The notes: generated from the letters alone by a model not told the origin. Counted from the first letter of the stretch, positions 1-9,669 are shown. The stretch is 64,000 nt of DNA from Acinetobacter wuhouensis (GCF_001696605.3 NZ_CP031716.1:1550001-1614000); one strand, 5' to 3'. Numbers and translations: made by a program.

Positions 1-3000
1 GGTGGTGGAAATAGCGGTAGTGCAGATAAACAACCGCCTGTATTTGAAAGTGCGGACGTTAATACTTTAGGACAAATTGAGCTTCATTATTCGGAAGAAT
101 TAGATGCAGATAATTTGCCAGCTGCTAATCAATTTGTTGTTAAGGTTGATGGCAAAACTATTCCAGCTGAAAACATTACAGTGAGTGTTATTGATCAGCA
201 AGTGATTTTAACTTTAAATCCGCCTATCTACACGGGTCAAACCGTAACGGTAAGTTATCAAGATGCTACTGTAGGTGATGATCTCAATGCAATCCAAGAT
301 CTTCGTGGAAATGATGCGGCTGATCTTCCTGAAACGGCATTAACAAATAAATCAACCGTTGTTGATCCAACTGATAAAACTCCTCCAATCATTAAAACTG
401 AAGTTACAGATGCGACTCATATTGAAGTGACTTCAAATGAATCTGGTACTGTTGAAATTAAAGATGTCGCAGGCAATGTGATTGGTAGTGGTACGATTAC
501 TGGAAATGATACACCTGATAATATTCAATTGACTCGTCCATTGGTGGATGGTGAAACAGTCACAGTTGTGGTTACTGATGCTGCGAAAAATGAAGGGAAA
601 GAAACAGTTAAAGTGGGTGATGTGACTGCTCCAATTTTGACAAATACCTCGGTCAATGTGGATGGGGAATTGGTGCTTAGTTTTAATGAGCCATTGGATG
701 AGGACAATCCACCGCAAGCGACTGACTTTACCATACTGATCGGTGGTGTACTGACGGCTCCAAGCACAGTAACTGTTGAAGGTAAAGACGTAATACTTAC
801 TTTTGACCCGCCAATCTATGCAGGTCAAAGTGTACAAGTGATCTACAAAGATCCAACGGCTGGTGATGATATCCAAGCGATTCAAGATATTGACGGTAAA
901 GATGCAGCAAGCTTCAACGAAACTGTAAAACCATTGGACAACCACTCAACTCAACAGCCCCCGACGACACCAGACACAGTAGCGCCATTACTTAAAACAG
1001 CAGTGGTCGACCCAACTGGAAAAATTATTTTGACCTTTGATGAAGCACTTGCTGGAGAAGCTGCGACAGTTGAAGATTTCAAAGTGATGGTCGATGGACA
1101 AGCGGTAACCGTCCAAAGTGTTGAGGTAATAGGTGATACAGTCACAGTGGTGACCAGTCCCGTAATTCCAGCAGGTTCTACTGTTGTCGTGAGTTACAAA
1201 GACGTAGATACCAGTGATGGTACTACCGACAATGGCGTACTTGAAGATGCGGCAGGCAATGATGTTGTTAGCTTTGATAAAGTGATTGGTGGTAGTGACA
1301 ATGGATCAACTCAACAGCCCCCGACGACACCAGACACAGTAGCGCCATTACTTAAAACAGCAGTGGTCGACCCAACTGGAAAAATTATTTTGACCTTTGA
1401 TGAAGCACTTGCTGGAGAAGCTGCGACAGTTGAAGATTTCAAAGTGATGGTCGATGGACAAGCGGTAACCGTCCAAAGTGTTGAGGTAATAGGTGATACA
1501 GTCACAGTGGTGACCAGTCCCGTAATTCCAGCAGGTTCTACTGTTGTCGTGAGTTACAAAGACGTAGATACCAGTGATGGTACTACCGACAATGGCGTAC
1601 TTGAAGATGCGGCAGGCAATGATGTTGTTAGCTTTGATAAAGTGATTGGTGGTAGTGACAATGGATCAACTCAACAGCCCCCGACGACACCAGACACAGT
1701 AGCGCCATTACTTAAAACAGCAGTGGTCGACCCAACTGGAAAAATTATTTTGACCTTTGATGAAGCACTTGCTGGAGAAGCTGCGACAGTTGAAGATTTC
1801 AAAGTGATGGTCGATGGACAAGCGGTAACCGTCCAAAGTGTTGAGGTAATAGGTGATACAGTCACAGTGGTGACCAGTCCCGTAATTCCAGCAGGTTCTA
1901 CTGTTGTCGTGAGTTACAAAGACGTAGATACCAGTGATGGTACTACCGACAATGGCGTACTTGAAGATGCGGCAGGCAATGATGTTGTTAGCTTTGATAA
2001 AGTGATTGGTGGTAGTGACAATGGATCAACTCAACAGCCCCCGACGACACCAGACACAGTAGCGCCATTACTTAAAACAGCAGTGGTCGACCCAACTGGA
2101 AAAATTATTTTGACCTTTGATGAAGCACTTGCTGGAGAAGCTGCGACAGTTGAAGATTTCAAAGTGATGGTCGATGGACAAGCGGTAACCGTCCAAAGTG
2201 TTGAGGTAATAGGTGATACAGTCACAGTGGTGACCAGTCCCGTAATTCCAGCAGGTTCTACTGTTGTCGTGAGTTACAAAGACGTAGATACCAGTGATGG
2301 TACTACCGACAATGGCGTACTTGAAGATGCGGCAGGCAATGATGTTGTTAGCTTTGATAAAGTGATTGGTGGTAGTGACAATGGATCAACTCAACAGCCC
2401 CCGACGACACCAGACACAGTAGCGCCATTACTTAAAACAGCAGTGGTCGACCCAACTGGAAAAATTATTTTGACCTTTGATGAAGCACTTGCTGGAGAAG
2501 CTGCGACAGTTGAAGATTTCAAAGTGATGGTCGATGGACAAGCGGTAACCGTCCAAAGTGTTGAGGTAATAGGTGATACAGTCACAGTGGTGACCAGTCC
2601 CGTAATTCCAGCAGGTTCTACTGTTGTCGTGAGTTACAAAGACGTAGATACCAGTGATGGTACTACCGACAATGGCGTACTTGAAGATGCGGCAGGCAAT
2701 GATGTTGTTAGCTTTGATAAAGTGATTGGTGGTAGTGACAATGGATCAACTCAACAGCCCCCGACGACACCAGACACAGTAGCGCCATTACTTAAAACAG
2801 CAGTGGTCGACCCAACTGGAAAAATTATTTTGACCTTTGATGAAGCACTTGCTGGAGAAGCTGCGACAGTTGAAGATTTCAAAGTGATGGTCGATGGACA
2901 AGCGGTAACCGTCCAAAGTGTTGAGGTAATAGGTGATACAGTCACAGTGGTGACCAGTCCCGTAATTCCAGCAGGTTCTACTGTTGTCGTGAGCTACAAA

Positions 3001-6000
3001 GACGTAGATACCAGTGATGGTACTACCGACAATGGCGTACTTGAAGATGCGGCAGGCAATGATGTTGTTAGCTTTGATAAAGTGATTGGTGGTAGTGACA
3101 ATGGATCTACACAAGTGCCACCAACAACAGAAACTCCTCCAATTTTATTATCAAGTGTTGCAACACCAGAAGGAGAAATTATTTTAACATTTGACCAAGC
3201 ATTGTCTTCAGATTTACCAAATGCGAGTTCATTTGTCTTACTTGTAAATGGTCAAAGTGTGACAATTGATTCAATTAGTTTCACAGATACAACCCATGAA
3301 AGTATTGTGCTTCATACCAGCCCAGCGATTCCCAAAGACGCGATAGTTTCACTGATTTATATGGATCCAACTTCATCCGATGATGCAAATGCAATTCAAA
3401 ATGTAAATGGATTAGATGGTGCAAGCTTCCAAGTTGTTGTTAATACATTGAATGGACTTGATCCACTTTTAGCTAAAAATGATTTCAATACAGTTGATTT
3501 TGGATTGGAGAGTGTTGCTGTATGGGACGATATTATCAATGCTCATGATACCAAAGTTATTGAACTACTTAGTAGTAATACTGAAAGCTCAGGTGTTGAA
3601 TTTACATTACCAAAAAATGGTGATTCCACTATAGATTATTCAAGTGATGTGTTGATCACGATACAGCAACAAGATTTACTTTCTGTTGCTACTGGTTTTT
3701 CAGTCATTATTATGCGTAAAAATGACCAAGGGGAATATGAGCAGTATGCTGTTAAAACTGTACAAAATGGTGGTGTAATTGCTGATAGCTCATTATTACA
3801 AGTATTAGGTATTGTTGGAGATGGAAACACGATTGCAGTAAGCCTTGACGATTTACCGGAAGGTGATTACAAAGCTGTAATAGCAAGTGATCAAAGCGTA
3901 TTATCCGATGTGTTGACAGAACTAACGCTTGCTGAATTAGCAAGTGGAGAAAAGCTTCTCGGTGCAGAAAACGAAGAATTAGTAATTAATACTTTGAAAG
4001 CGTTATTAGAGGCGAAAGGGCAAGGTAATTTATTATCAACAGTTGTTGTAGGATTGGTTTCAGGCTTATTAGATACCGTCAATGGTGTTCGGTTAGATGT
4101 GTTGGTGAAGGCTTTAACTGACTTGCCAATACTAAAAAATGTATTAAATGCCGCAGATTTTATAACAGGAATTGTTGCGGGATTAGTTGCAAGTACATTA
4201 ACAATCTATGAGCAAACAGACATTACGATTTCTGGTAAGGATTATTATTTTGAACCTAAGACGATTACTGGTTCATTGTATGAGGAAGTTAATAAACCGC
4301 AAAATGATGATCTATTAGGTTATCAAGCCTCTGCGAAAGTTACACTTATTCAAATACTAGACAGTAGTGGGCAAGTTATTGCTACTCAGACAATTGATCC
4401 ACAAGATGCAGAAACTGAAATTGTAGGTCTGTATGGAACATTTACTTTATATACTGATGGAACGTATAGCTATTCGGCAAATGGATCACATGTTTCGATC
4501 GGGCAAAAAGAATATATTAACTATACAATCAGTGATGGTTATAACCAAGATTCCTCAGCTCAATTACAAATTACTATTCGTGGTCAAAATCAAACACCAG
4601 TAACCCCAAGTGGTCAAGAACTGTATGCTACAACTGATATTAAAGTGGGTCATTTAGAAATTATACCTACTATAACGAATATTGCTCAAACAGGTAATGA
4701 TATTACAATTGGTGGTTATGTTGCGAAAAAAACTGGTTTTATCACTGTTGGATTAGATTTGGGTCCTGTACTTGATTTAGGGTTACTTGAAAGCAGTAGT
4801 AATACGGGTAATCAAAATGTTGGTATCAGATTGAGTGTCGGTTCTGGTAAAGTCGAAGAATTAAATATCAAAGCAGATGTGGGTGGTGTTGTTATTGGAA
4901 CAATGGATTTTTATGTTTATAAACTCAATGTGACAACAGGTTATTATGAACAATATCTCGCTAAACCTGATTGGTTTGGTGCATTCTTAGGAGGGGTTTC
5001 ACCTTTAACCCCACTTACTTTAACTGAAGGTGATTATGTTTTATTAATGAATGCTGGAAGTGGGCTGGCTGCATTAACGGGTTATACGCTGTATGTCATT
5101 AATGAGAAGGTATATGATTATAATAGCGTAGATGGTATTAAGTTAGATGGTTCAACGAATTTAACTTTAGAAGGTAATGTACTGACAGATAATTCAGGTT
5201 ATGGTGTTGATAAACTGACAACTGATGCAAAATTATATGCAGTAAATGGCGTTAAATTTGGGAGTGATACTTCTATTACTGTGAACGGTAAATATGGCAC
5301 GCTTACAATTAATCAAGATGGCACTTATAGTTATACTATTAATCCAACAGCTACAGGTTATGTTGGCCAAAAGGATACATTTAGTTATACGCTATACGAT
5401 GCAAAACTTGGTTTATCTTCAACTGCGAATTTAATTATTGATTTAACTACACTTAATTTAAAAGCAGATTTTGATGCTGTACAGCTAGTTAATACAGCTG
5501 ATCCTATAGTAGTAAATGCAAATTTGGTTAATGCTAGTCCTTTAGTTACTCTGAGTGATGTGAATAAGACTAAAACGTATAACTATAATTTTACGATTAA
5601 TCCTGATAATTTATATCATGATACCAATTACAATATTAAAGTGACTCGGACAGGTTTAGGTGGAGGAACATTCGAAGCAAAAATCATTAATAAAATAACA
5701 AATGAAGTAATAATACTTAAGGAGCCAACAAGTATTGGAACTGGTATTACGATCAGTAATTTGTTAGGGAATTTATCATCAGGTGAATATCAATTAGTTA
5801 TTACTTTGGTTCAGACTTCTGGAGTTCCGACTTATAGTTTAGATGCTAATATCAAAACGACTACATCAGGTAAATATATAGAAGCAGATAGTACAACGGC
5901 TGTCGTTAAAACTGGAAATATCTTTAGTAATGATGATTTGGGTAGTGTAACAACGCATGGTAAAGTACTGATCAGTGGTAAAGAAATGTACCTCAATAGT

Positions 6001-6654
6001 ACCATTACACAAGATTCATCGAGTTTAACTATAACTGGTTCTTATGGGACTTTGGTTTTAGAAAAAAGTGGGAATTATACCTACACCGCCAATGGATCGG
6101 GTTATGGTATAGATAAATTTACCTATACAATCGTTGCTGCTGATGGAACAAGTGAACAAGCTGTACTTTCGATTAATGTAGGAAGTAAGTTTGTCGGGTC
6201 TATTTATCAAGACATGCTATATAGCACAGCGGGTAATGATACTATTTCGACTTCAGGTAGCTCCGATACCGTCATTTTCAAATTATTGTCTAATACAGAC
6301 GCAACAGGCGGAAATGGCAAAGACACATGGACAGATTTCCACGTTGGAAATGTTACAACTGATGCTGAGGCAGATAAAGTTGATCTTTCAGCACTACTGA
6401 TTGGATTTAACAGTGCAAATATTACTAGTGATCTCACAGCTTCTACGGCTTATTTGAAAAATTATCTTGGTGTGAAAGTAGATGGTGATGATGTAACTCT
6501 TACTATCGATAGAGATGGTGCAGGAACAGCATATACAGTGAAGACGGATCTATTACAAATGAATGGATTAGCTCAAACGGGTGCAGCATTTAATGGCAAA
6601 ACTGAAGATGATATTTTGAAACTATTACTTCAAAATCATCAACTAGGATTTTAA
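1..6654 (+). CDS. Bap/BLP-like giant adhesin, 3' part (5' end outside window)
   Basis: The frame is open from base 1, so the TTG at 115 is internal and 2217 C-terminal residues are visible. Order by residue in this fragment: SwmB-like Ig domain (about 1-110), a different Ig-like domain (about 127-208), SwmB (about 208-312), six near-identical 120-residue SwmB repeats (316-1035), a diverged SwmB (to about 1155), an unassigned segment, three cadherin/VCBS-like units with a G-YGTL...DGTYSY pattern (near 1475, 1765 and 2015), and a type I secretion C-terminal region with GNDTIS and a D-rich stretch (about 2065-2217). There are no cysteines in the repeats. The family is exported by type I secretion and acts in biofilm formation and cell adhesion. 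No ABC/HlyD/TolC genes follow; the gene ends at a strong terminator. The family call is firm; the exact Bap versus BLP subtype is not. Confidence 0.9.
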   Translation, partial: GGGNSGSADKQPPVFESADVNTLGQIELHYSEELDADNLPAANQFVVKVDGKTIPAENITVSVIDQQVILTLNPPIYTGQTVTVSYQDATVGDDLNAIQDLRGNDAADLPETALTNKSTVVDPTDKTPPIIKTEVTDATHIEVTSNESGTVEIKDVAGNVIGSGTITGNDTPDNIQLTRPLVDGETVTVVVTDAAKNEGKETVKVGDVTAPILTNTSVNVDGELVLSFNEPLDEDNPPQATDFTILIGGVLTAPSTVTVEGKDVILTFDPPIYAGQSVQVIYKDPTAGDDIQAIQDIDGKDAASFNETVKPLDNHSTQQPPTTPDTVAPLLKTAVVDPTGKIILTFDEALAGEAATVEDFKVMVDGQAVTVQSVEVIGDTVTVVTSPVIPAGSTVVVSYKDVDTSDGTTDNGVLEDAAGNDVVSFDKVIGGSDNGSTQQPPTTPDTVAPLLKTAVVDPTGKIILTFDEALAGEAATVEDFKVMVDGQAVTVQSVEVIGDTVTVVTSPVIPAGSTVVVSYKDVDTSDGTTDNGVLEDAAGNDVVSFDKVIGGSDNGSTQQPPTTPDTVAPLLKTAVVDPTGKIILTFDEALAGEAATVEDFKVMVDGQAVTVQSVEVIGDTVTVVTSPVIPAGSTVVVSYKDVDTSDGTTDNGVLEDAAGNDVVSFDKVIGGSDNGSTQQPPTTPDTVAPLLKTAVVDPTGKIILTFDEALAGEAATVEDFKVMVDGQAVTVQSVEVIGDTVTVVTSPVIPAGSTVVVSYKDVDTSDGTTDNGVLEDAAGNDVVSFDKVIGGSDNGSTQQPPTTPDTVAPLLKTAVVDPTGKIILTFDEALAGEAATVEDFKVMVDGQAVTVQSVEVIGDTVTVVTSPVIPAGSTVVVSYKDVDTSDGTTDNGVLEDAAGNDVVSFDKVIGGSDNGSTQQPPTTPDTVAPLLKTAVVDPTGKIILTFDEALAGEAATVEDFKVMVDGQAVTVQSVEVIGDTVTVVTSPVIPAGSTVVVSYKDVDTSDGTTDNGVLEDAAGNDVVSFDKVIGGSDNGSTQVPPTTETPPILLSSVATPEGEIILTFDQALSSDLPNASSFVLLVNGQSVTIDSISFTDTTHESIVLHTSPAIPKDAIVSLIYMDPTSSDDANAIQNVNGLDGASFQVVVNTLNGLDPLLAKNDFNTVDFGLESVAVWDDIINAHDTKVIELLSSNTESSGVEFTLPKNGDSTIDYSSDVLITIQQQDLLSVATGFSVIIMRKNDQGEYEQYAVKTVQNGGVIADSSLLQVLGIVGDGNTIAVSLDDLPEGDYKAVIASDQSVLSDVLTELTLAELASGEKLLGAENEELVINTLKALLEAKGQGNLLSTVVVGLVSGLLDTVNGVRLDVLVKALTDLPILKNVLNAADFITGIVAGLVASTLTIYEQTDITISGKDYYFEPKTITGSLYEEVNKPQNDDLLGYQASAKVTLIQILDSSGQVIATQTIDPQDAETEIVGLYGTFTLYTDGTYSYSANGSHVSIGQKEYINYTISDGYNQDSSAQLQITIRGQNQTPVTPSGQELYATTDIKVGHLEIIPTITNIAQTGNDITIGGYVAKKTGFITVGLDLGPVLDLGLLESSSNTGNQNVGIRLSVGSGKVEELNIKADVGGVVIGTMDFYVYKLNVTTGYYEQYLAKPDWFGAFLGGVSPLTPLTLTEGDYVLLMNAGSGLAALTGYTLYVINEKVYDYNSVDGIKLDGSTNLTLEGNVLTDNSGYGVDKLTTDAKLYAVNGVKFGSDTSITVNGKYGTLTINQDGTYSYTINPTATGYVGQKDTFSYTLYDAKLGLSSTANLIIDLTTLNLKADFDAVQLVNTADPIVVNANLVNASPLVTLSDVNKTKTYNYNFTINPDNLYHDTNYNIKVTRTGLGGGTFEAKIINKITNEVIILKEPTSIGTGITISNLLGNLSSGEYQLVITLVQTSGVPTYSLDANIKTTTSGKYIEADSTTAVVKTGNIFSNDDLGSVTTHGKVLISGKEMYLNSTITQDSSSLTITGSYGTLVLEKSGNYTYTANGSGYGIDKFTYTIVAADGTSEQAVLSINVGSKFVGSIYQDMLYSTAGNDTISTSGSSDTVIFKLLSNTDATGGNGKDTWTDFHVGNVTTDAEADKVDLSALLIGFNSANITSDLTASTAYLKNYLGVKVDGDDVTLTIDRDGAGTAYTVKTDLLQMNGLAQTGAAFNGKTEDDILKLLLQNHQLGF
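946..3105 (+). repeat. Six tandem 360-bp repeats inside the adhesin gene
   Basis: Units begin at 946, 1306, 1666, 2026, 2386 and 2746, each 360 bp (120 codons, in frame). By reading, the copies are identical except for one silent T-to-C change at 2994 in the last copy. The flanking SwmB domains (before 946 and after 3106) are clearly diverged, so homogenisation is confined to this block. Copy number may be variable or misassembled. Confidence 0.97.
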
Positions 6655-6682
6655 TTGAAGCGACTTAATCATTGATTCGAGA

Positions 6683-6708
6683 AACCCTAAGTTCGCTTAG
6701 GGTTTTTT
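6683..6708 (+). terminator. Rho-independent terminator of the adhesin gene
   Basis: A 9-bp perfect stem (6683-6691 with 6696-6704), TTCG tetraloop and a six-T run, 29 bp after the adhesin stop. Confidence 0.9.
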
Positions 6709-6817
6709 ATTGCATCAAGTATTTTGATTCATCCATAAATAAACGATTCCTAGCCGTCATTTATGCAATAACACGCTATAATCACAGCATATTGAGTTTA
6801 AATTTTTTATTTCCCTT

Positions 6818-7405
6818 ATGGCTTTTACCTTAGCAACTGAAACGACGTTTGAAGAGGACATTAAAAAGAGTCGCTTTCAAGCGATCGCTGCACCTGTAGA
6901 AAATGAACAGCAGGTCAAAGAATTTCTAGAAAAGCACCTCGACATTAGCACCACACACCAATGCTGGGCTTGGAAAATAGGACACAATGTTCGTTTTAAT
7001 GATGACGGTGAACCCTCAGGCACAGCAGGGCGTCCAATACTGGCAACCATTGAAGGTAATGAATTAACCAATACCATTGTTTTAGTCAATCGTTGGTATG
7101 GTGGAATCAAACTCGGTACAGGAGGTTTAGTCCGTGCCTATGGTGGATGTGCAGGGCAGTGCCTATTACTCGCTGAAAAAATAGAATTAATAGAAAAGAA
7201 AAAAGTTTATTTTCAATGCCAATTTAACGAATGGGCAATCTTTCAATATGAATTGAATACCCAACAAATTGAATACACAGAACAATATACTGCTGAAGGT
7301 GTGCAGGTCGATGCCTTATTACAAATCCATCAAATTGACGCATTAAAACTTAAAATCCAAGATGTGACTAGAGGACGTGAACAGTTAAAATTATTAGACG
7401 AATAG
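6818..7405 (+). CDS. yigZ: YigZ / IMPACT family protein
   Basis: A 195-residue protein of the UPF0029/IMPACT family. The N-terminal domain carries the signature DDGEPSGTAGRPIL (about residues 66-79) and the NRWYGGIKLGTGGLVRAYG block; a small C-terminal alpha/beta domain follows. The family is cytoplasmic and its bacterial role is poorly defined; the eukaryotic relative IMPACT acts in translational control. No clear Shine-Dalgarno precedes the ATG. The present end, ...GREQLKLLDE-stop, lies inside the first copy of a 70-bp tandem repeat. The same frame 210 bp further on reads GREQLKVVEENDD-stop and overlaps the next gene's ATG, which suggests the original 3' end was displaced (inference). Confidence 0.9.
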   Translation: MAFTLATETTFEEDIKKSRFQAIAAPVENEQQVKEFLEKHLDISTTHQCWAWKIGHNVRFNDDGEPSGTAGRPILATIEGNELTNTIVLVNRWYGGIKLGTGGLVRAYGGCAGQCLLLAEKIELIEKKKVYFQCQFNEWAIFQYELNTQQIEYTEQYTAEGVQVDALLQIHQIDALKLKIQDVTRGREQLKLLDE

Positions 7406-7596
7406 TGTGCATACGTCCTCTCTTGCGAGGCAGTGCCTCTCAGGACGTGAACAGTTAAAATTATTAGACGAATAGTGTGCATACGTCCTCTCTTGCGAGG
7501 CAGTGCCTCTCAGGACGTGAACAGTTAAAATTATTAGATGAATAGTGTGCATACGTTCTCTCTTGCGAGGCAGTGCCTCATAGGACGTGAACAACT
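7372..7596. repeat. 70-bp palindromic tandem repeat at the yigZ 3' end
   Basis: Copies begin at 7372, 7442 and 7512 (70 bp each), with a partial fourth at 7582-7596. Each full copy holds the last codons and stop of yigZ plus a palindromic segment: outer arms ACGTCCT/AGGACGT (7413-7419 and 7442-7448 in the first) around inner arms GAGGCA-G-TGCCTC (7427-7439). Copies 1 and 2 are identical; copy 3 differs at a few bases. It resembles a REP-type element or a local 3'-end duplication. Confidence 0.9.
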
Positions 7597-7616
7597 CAAA
7601 GTGGTAGAGGAAAACG

Positions 7617-8234
7617 ATGACTGAACAAGATCCATTACTGAAGTATCGTGAACAACACAAACATCGTTTAAATTATATGCCGTGGTTGTATTATTCACTC
7701 AAAGCTAAAAATAAAGTCTGGGCGGAGCAGTGGCAACACGAGTATCAAGCTTATCTTAAGGCAATGGAAACGGTTGAAATAGGTGAAAATTGCTTTATTT
7801 CACCCTTGGCACATATCTTTGCAGAACCTGGACGCAAAATTATTATCGGTGACAATACCTTTATTGCTGCGGATTGTACCTTGCATGGGCCATTGGAAAT
7901 TGGCAATGAAGTTGCGATTAACCATCACTGCATTTTAGATGGTGGGCGTGTCGGTATTAAATTGCACGATCAAGTGCGTATCGCAGCTTATTGTCATCTC
8001 TATGCCTTTGATCACGGCATGGATTTAGAGCAACCAATTTACCAACAAGCGGTAACATCGAAAGGTATCGAAATTGGACAAGATGTCTGGTTAGGCGCAC
8101 ATGTAGGCATCAAAGATGGTGTGAAAATTGCTTCTAAAGCAGTCGTGGGAATGAACAGTATGGTAACCAAGAATGTTGAAGAACGTGAGATTGTGGCAGG
8201 GAATCCTGCGCGATTTATCCGATTCCGTGAGTGA
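7617..8234 (+). CDS. Hexapeptide-repeat (LbH) acyltransferase
   Basis: A 205-residue protein. An N-terminal helical part of about 55 residues is followed by left-handed beta-helix hexapeptide repeats (from about residue 56, e.g. IEIGQDVWLGAHVGIKDGVKIASKAVVG) and ends in the AGNPARFIRFRE motif common to CoA-dependent O-acetyltransferases of the maltose/galactoside/NodL group. The acceptor cannot be read from the sequence. The ATG follows a GAGG at 7606-7609. The start overlaps, in frame context, the probable original yigZ end, so the two genes were likely translationally coupled before the repeat expanded. Cytoplasmic; no signal or membrane segment. Confidence 0.8.
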   Translation: MTEQDPLLKYREQHKHRLNYMPWLYYSLKAKNKVWAEQWQHEYQAYLKAMETVEIGENCFISPLAHIFAEPGRKIIIGDNTFIAADCTLHGPLEIGNEVAINHHCILDGGRVGIKLHDQVRIAAYCHLYAFDHGMDLEQPIYQQAVTSKGIEIGQDVWLGAHVGIKDGVKIASKAVVGMNSMVTKNVEEREIVAGNPARFIRFRE

Positions 8235-8361
8235 ATTCACGCTTTGTACAAATCCTTAATAAAAATAAGGATTGATTACATAAAGCTGTCCAAACTTGCC
8301 AAAACTTATGCTAATTTTAAATAAAGAAAACCCAGAGCTGGAAAGCTAAAGCGAGGTTAAA

Positions 8362-9204
8362 ATGAATAGAGTCGTGGCGTGTATTGATTCTTCTCCGTGT
8401 ATCAATGCATTGGCAGAAGCAGCTGCTTGGATTGCTCAGAAAACAGGGCGTGAGCTGGTTTTATTACAAGTTTTGGACTATTACCCAGCAAGTTATCATT
8501 TAGGTGAAATTAGTGGGGTCATTGGTTTTGAAAGTAATGCCATGTTACTCAAAGAGCTTGCCGAGTTGGAGCAGAAGCAAAGTGAATTAGCACTAGATTA
8601 TAGTAATAATTTACTGAAGCACATTTCAGAAATGATTCAAGAAAAATATGGGATCACACCGACTCAAATTCAAATGAAAGGCGATTTTCTTGAACAAAGT
8701 TTTAGTGAACTCACTGTGGATGATATTGCCGTGATCGGTCGTGTTGGTGAGCGATCTGCTGAAAAGAATAAAGTACTAGGAAGTAATGTAGAAAACTTTA
8801 TTCGTGGTACAAAAAGTACGGTTTTGACTGTAGGCGAAACCTTTAAGCCACCGACACGCTTTATTTTTGCCTATGAGCTTTCCGAAGCCTGTCAAAAAAT
8901 GCTTAAACGTGTAGAGAAAAGTGACTTGTTACGGCTATTGCAATGCCATTTAGTCTATGTTGGAGATCATCCTGAAATATTAAATGAACCTGCACAACGT
9001 TTAAGAGATGCAGGTTTGGATGTTGTTGTTGAATATCGTTATGGTGATATCGCTGAAAATATTCTAGATTATCAAAATCAGCATCAAATCCAGCTGATTG
9101 TATTAGGTGCATTTAGTCATAGTAAGATTCATCAGTTTTTCCTCGGTAGTGTTACAACAACGATTTTTAGGAATTCATCTGTTCCATTATTGGTGACTAA
9201 ATAG
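8362..9204 (+). CDS. Universal stress protein with two UspA domains
   Basis: A 280-residue protein with two tandem Usp folds (about residues 1-150 and 155-280). The first starts NRVVACIDSSPCINALAEAA. The second ends with a typical Usp nucleotide-site pattern, IVLGAFSHSKIHQFFLGSVTTTIFRNSSVPLLV (G-2x-G-9x-G-[ST]-like; shown here only as the family block around 256-278). Tandem Usp proteins of this size resemble E. coli UspE. The role is survival under stress or starvation; the specific trigger is unknown. Monocistronic: a weak hairpin lies upstream (8251-8273) and a terminator follows. The start is supported by GCGAGG about 7 bases before the ATG. Confidence 0.85.
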   Translation: MNRVVACIDSSPCINALAEAAAWIAQKTGRELVLLQVLDYYPASYHLGEISGVIGFESNAMLLKELAELEQKQSELALDYSNNLLKHISEMIQEKYGITPTQIQMKGDFLEQSFSELTVDDIAVIGRVGERSAEKNKVLGSNVENFIRGTKSTVLTVGETFKPPTRFIFAYELSEACQKMLKRVEKSDLLRLLQCHLVYVGDHPEILNEPAQRLRDAGLDVVVEYRYGDIAENILDYQNQHQIQLIVLGAFSHSKIHQFFLGSVTTTIFRNSSVPLLVTK

Positions 9205-9302
9205 GGTTCTGTTTTTTGATGAAAGTTTTGATGACCGTTTTGATGAAAATTACGATCAATCGTTATTTATTTCATCATTGTTTTTGAGTAAATTATTTTA
9301 AT

Positions 9303-9382
9303 AATTATTGAATAGTTAAGTAAATTACGTAATTCAATAATTGTTTTTACAGAGCCGTAAATCTACAAATTTACGGCTTTTA
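9303..9382 (+). terminator. Two successive hairpins after the universal stress gene
   Basis: First hairpin: perfect 11-bp arms (9303-9313 and 9332-9342) with an 18-nt loop, then GTTTTT. Second: a 10-bp stem AGCCGTAAAT (9353-9362 with 9369-9378), 6-nt loop and short T run. The second is the stronger terminator. Confidence 0.75.
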
Positions 9383-9611
9383 TATTTTTAAATGATAAAA
9401 ATAATTTGGATAAATCTTGCTTTTTCAAAAGCAATAGTTTTTTAAATATTGCATATTTTAACTGATTAAAAAATAATCTTTTAAATAAATTTCATAATAT
9501 TCATTGGTTTAAAAAGCTATAACTGAGTTATCCACAATTCTACAAACAAGTTCAGGGGATAACTCAAATATATGAAGTATTCAGTGGTATAAAAATAGGA
9601 AAATTAAAAAT
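9383..9611. other. AT-rich intergenic stretch with a consensus DnaA box
   Basis: This lies within the 465-bp gap between two convergent genes. Bases 9381-9520 hold only 21 G/C in 140 by hand count. At 9528-9536 stands a perfect TTATCCACA DnaA box. It sits in the left arm of an inverted repeat GAGTTATCC (9525-9533) / GGATAACTC (9557-9565). No ORF of note. Its function is unknown; it may be a DnaA-binding or titration site, or chance in AT-rich DNA. Confidence 0.45.
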
Positions 9612-9644
9612 AAAAAAGACCACGATGTAGTCGCAGTCTTTTTT
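9612..9644 (-). terminator. Terminator of the O-methyltransferase gene
   Basis: A 9-bp stem (9612-9620 with 9636-9644) with six T on the minus strand, 25 bp past the stop of the gene at 9670. Confidence 0.8.
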
Positions 9645-9669
9645 AGTTGAAAAGTAAAATATTTAGGGT

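Noticed and set aside
951..2945. Six identical 64-codon frames on the minus strand
   Set aside because: They are shadows repeated once per 360-bp unit, have no ribosome site and lie wholly inside the adhesin frame.
946..3105. A CRISPR-like array
   Set aside because: The repeats are 360 bp, directly abutting, in frame and coding; no spacers and no cas genes.
7394..7660. 88-codon minus-strand frame across the yigZ repeats
   Set aside because: Its sequence only mirrors the 70-bp repeat; it overlaps two real genes and has no recognisable domain.
9525..9565. A chromosomal or plasmid replication origin
   Set aside because: Only one consensus DnaA box was seen, with no dnaA, rep or par genes and no box cluster.
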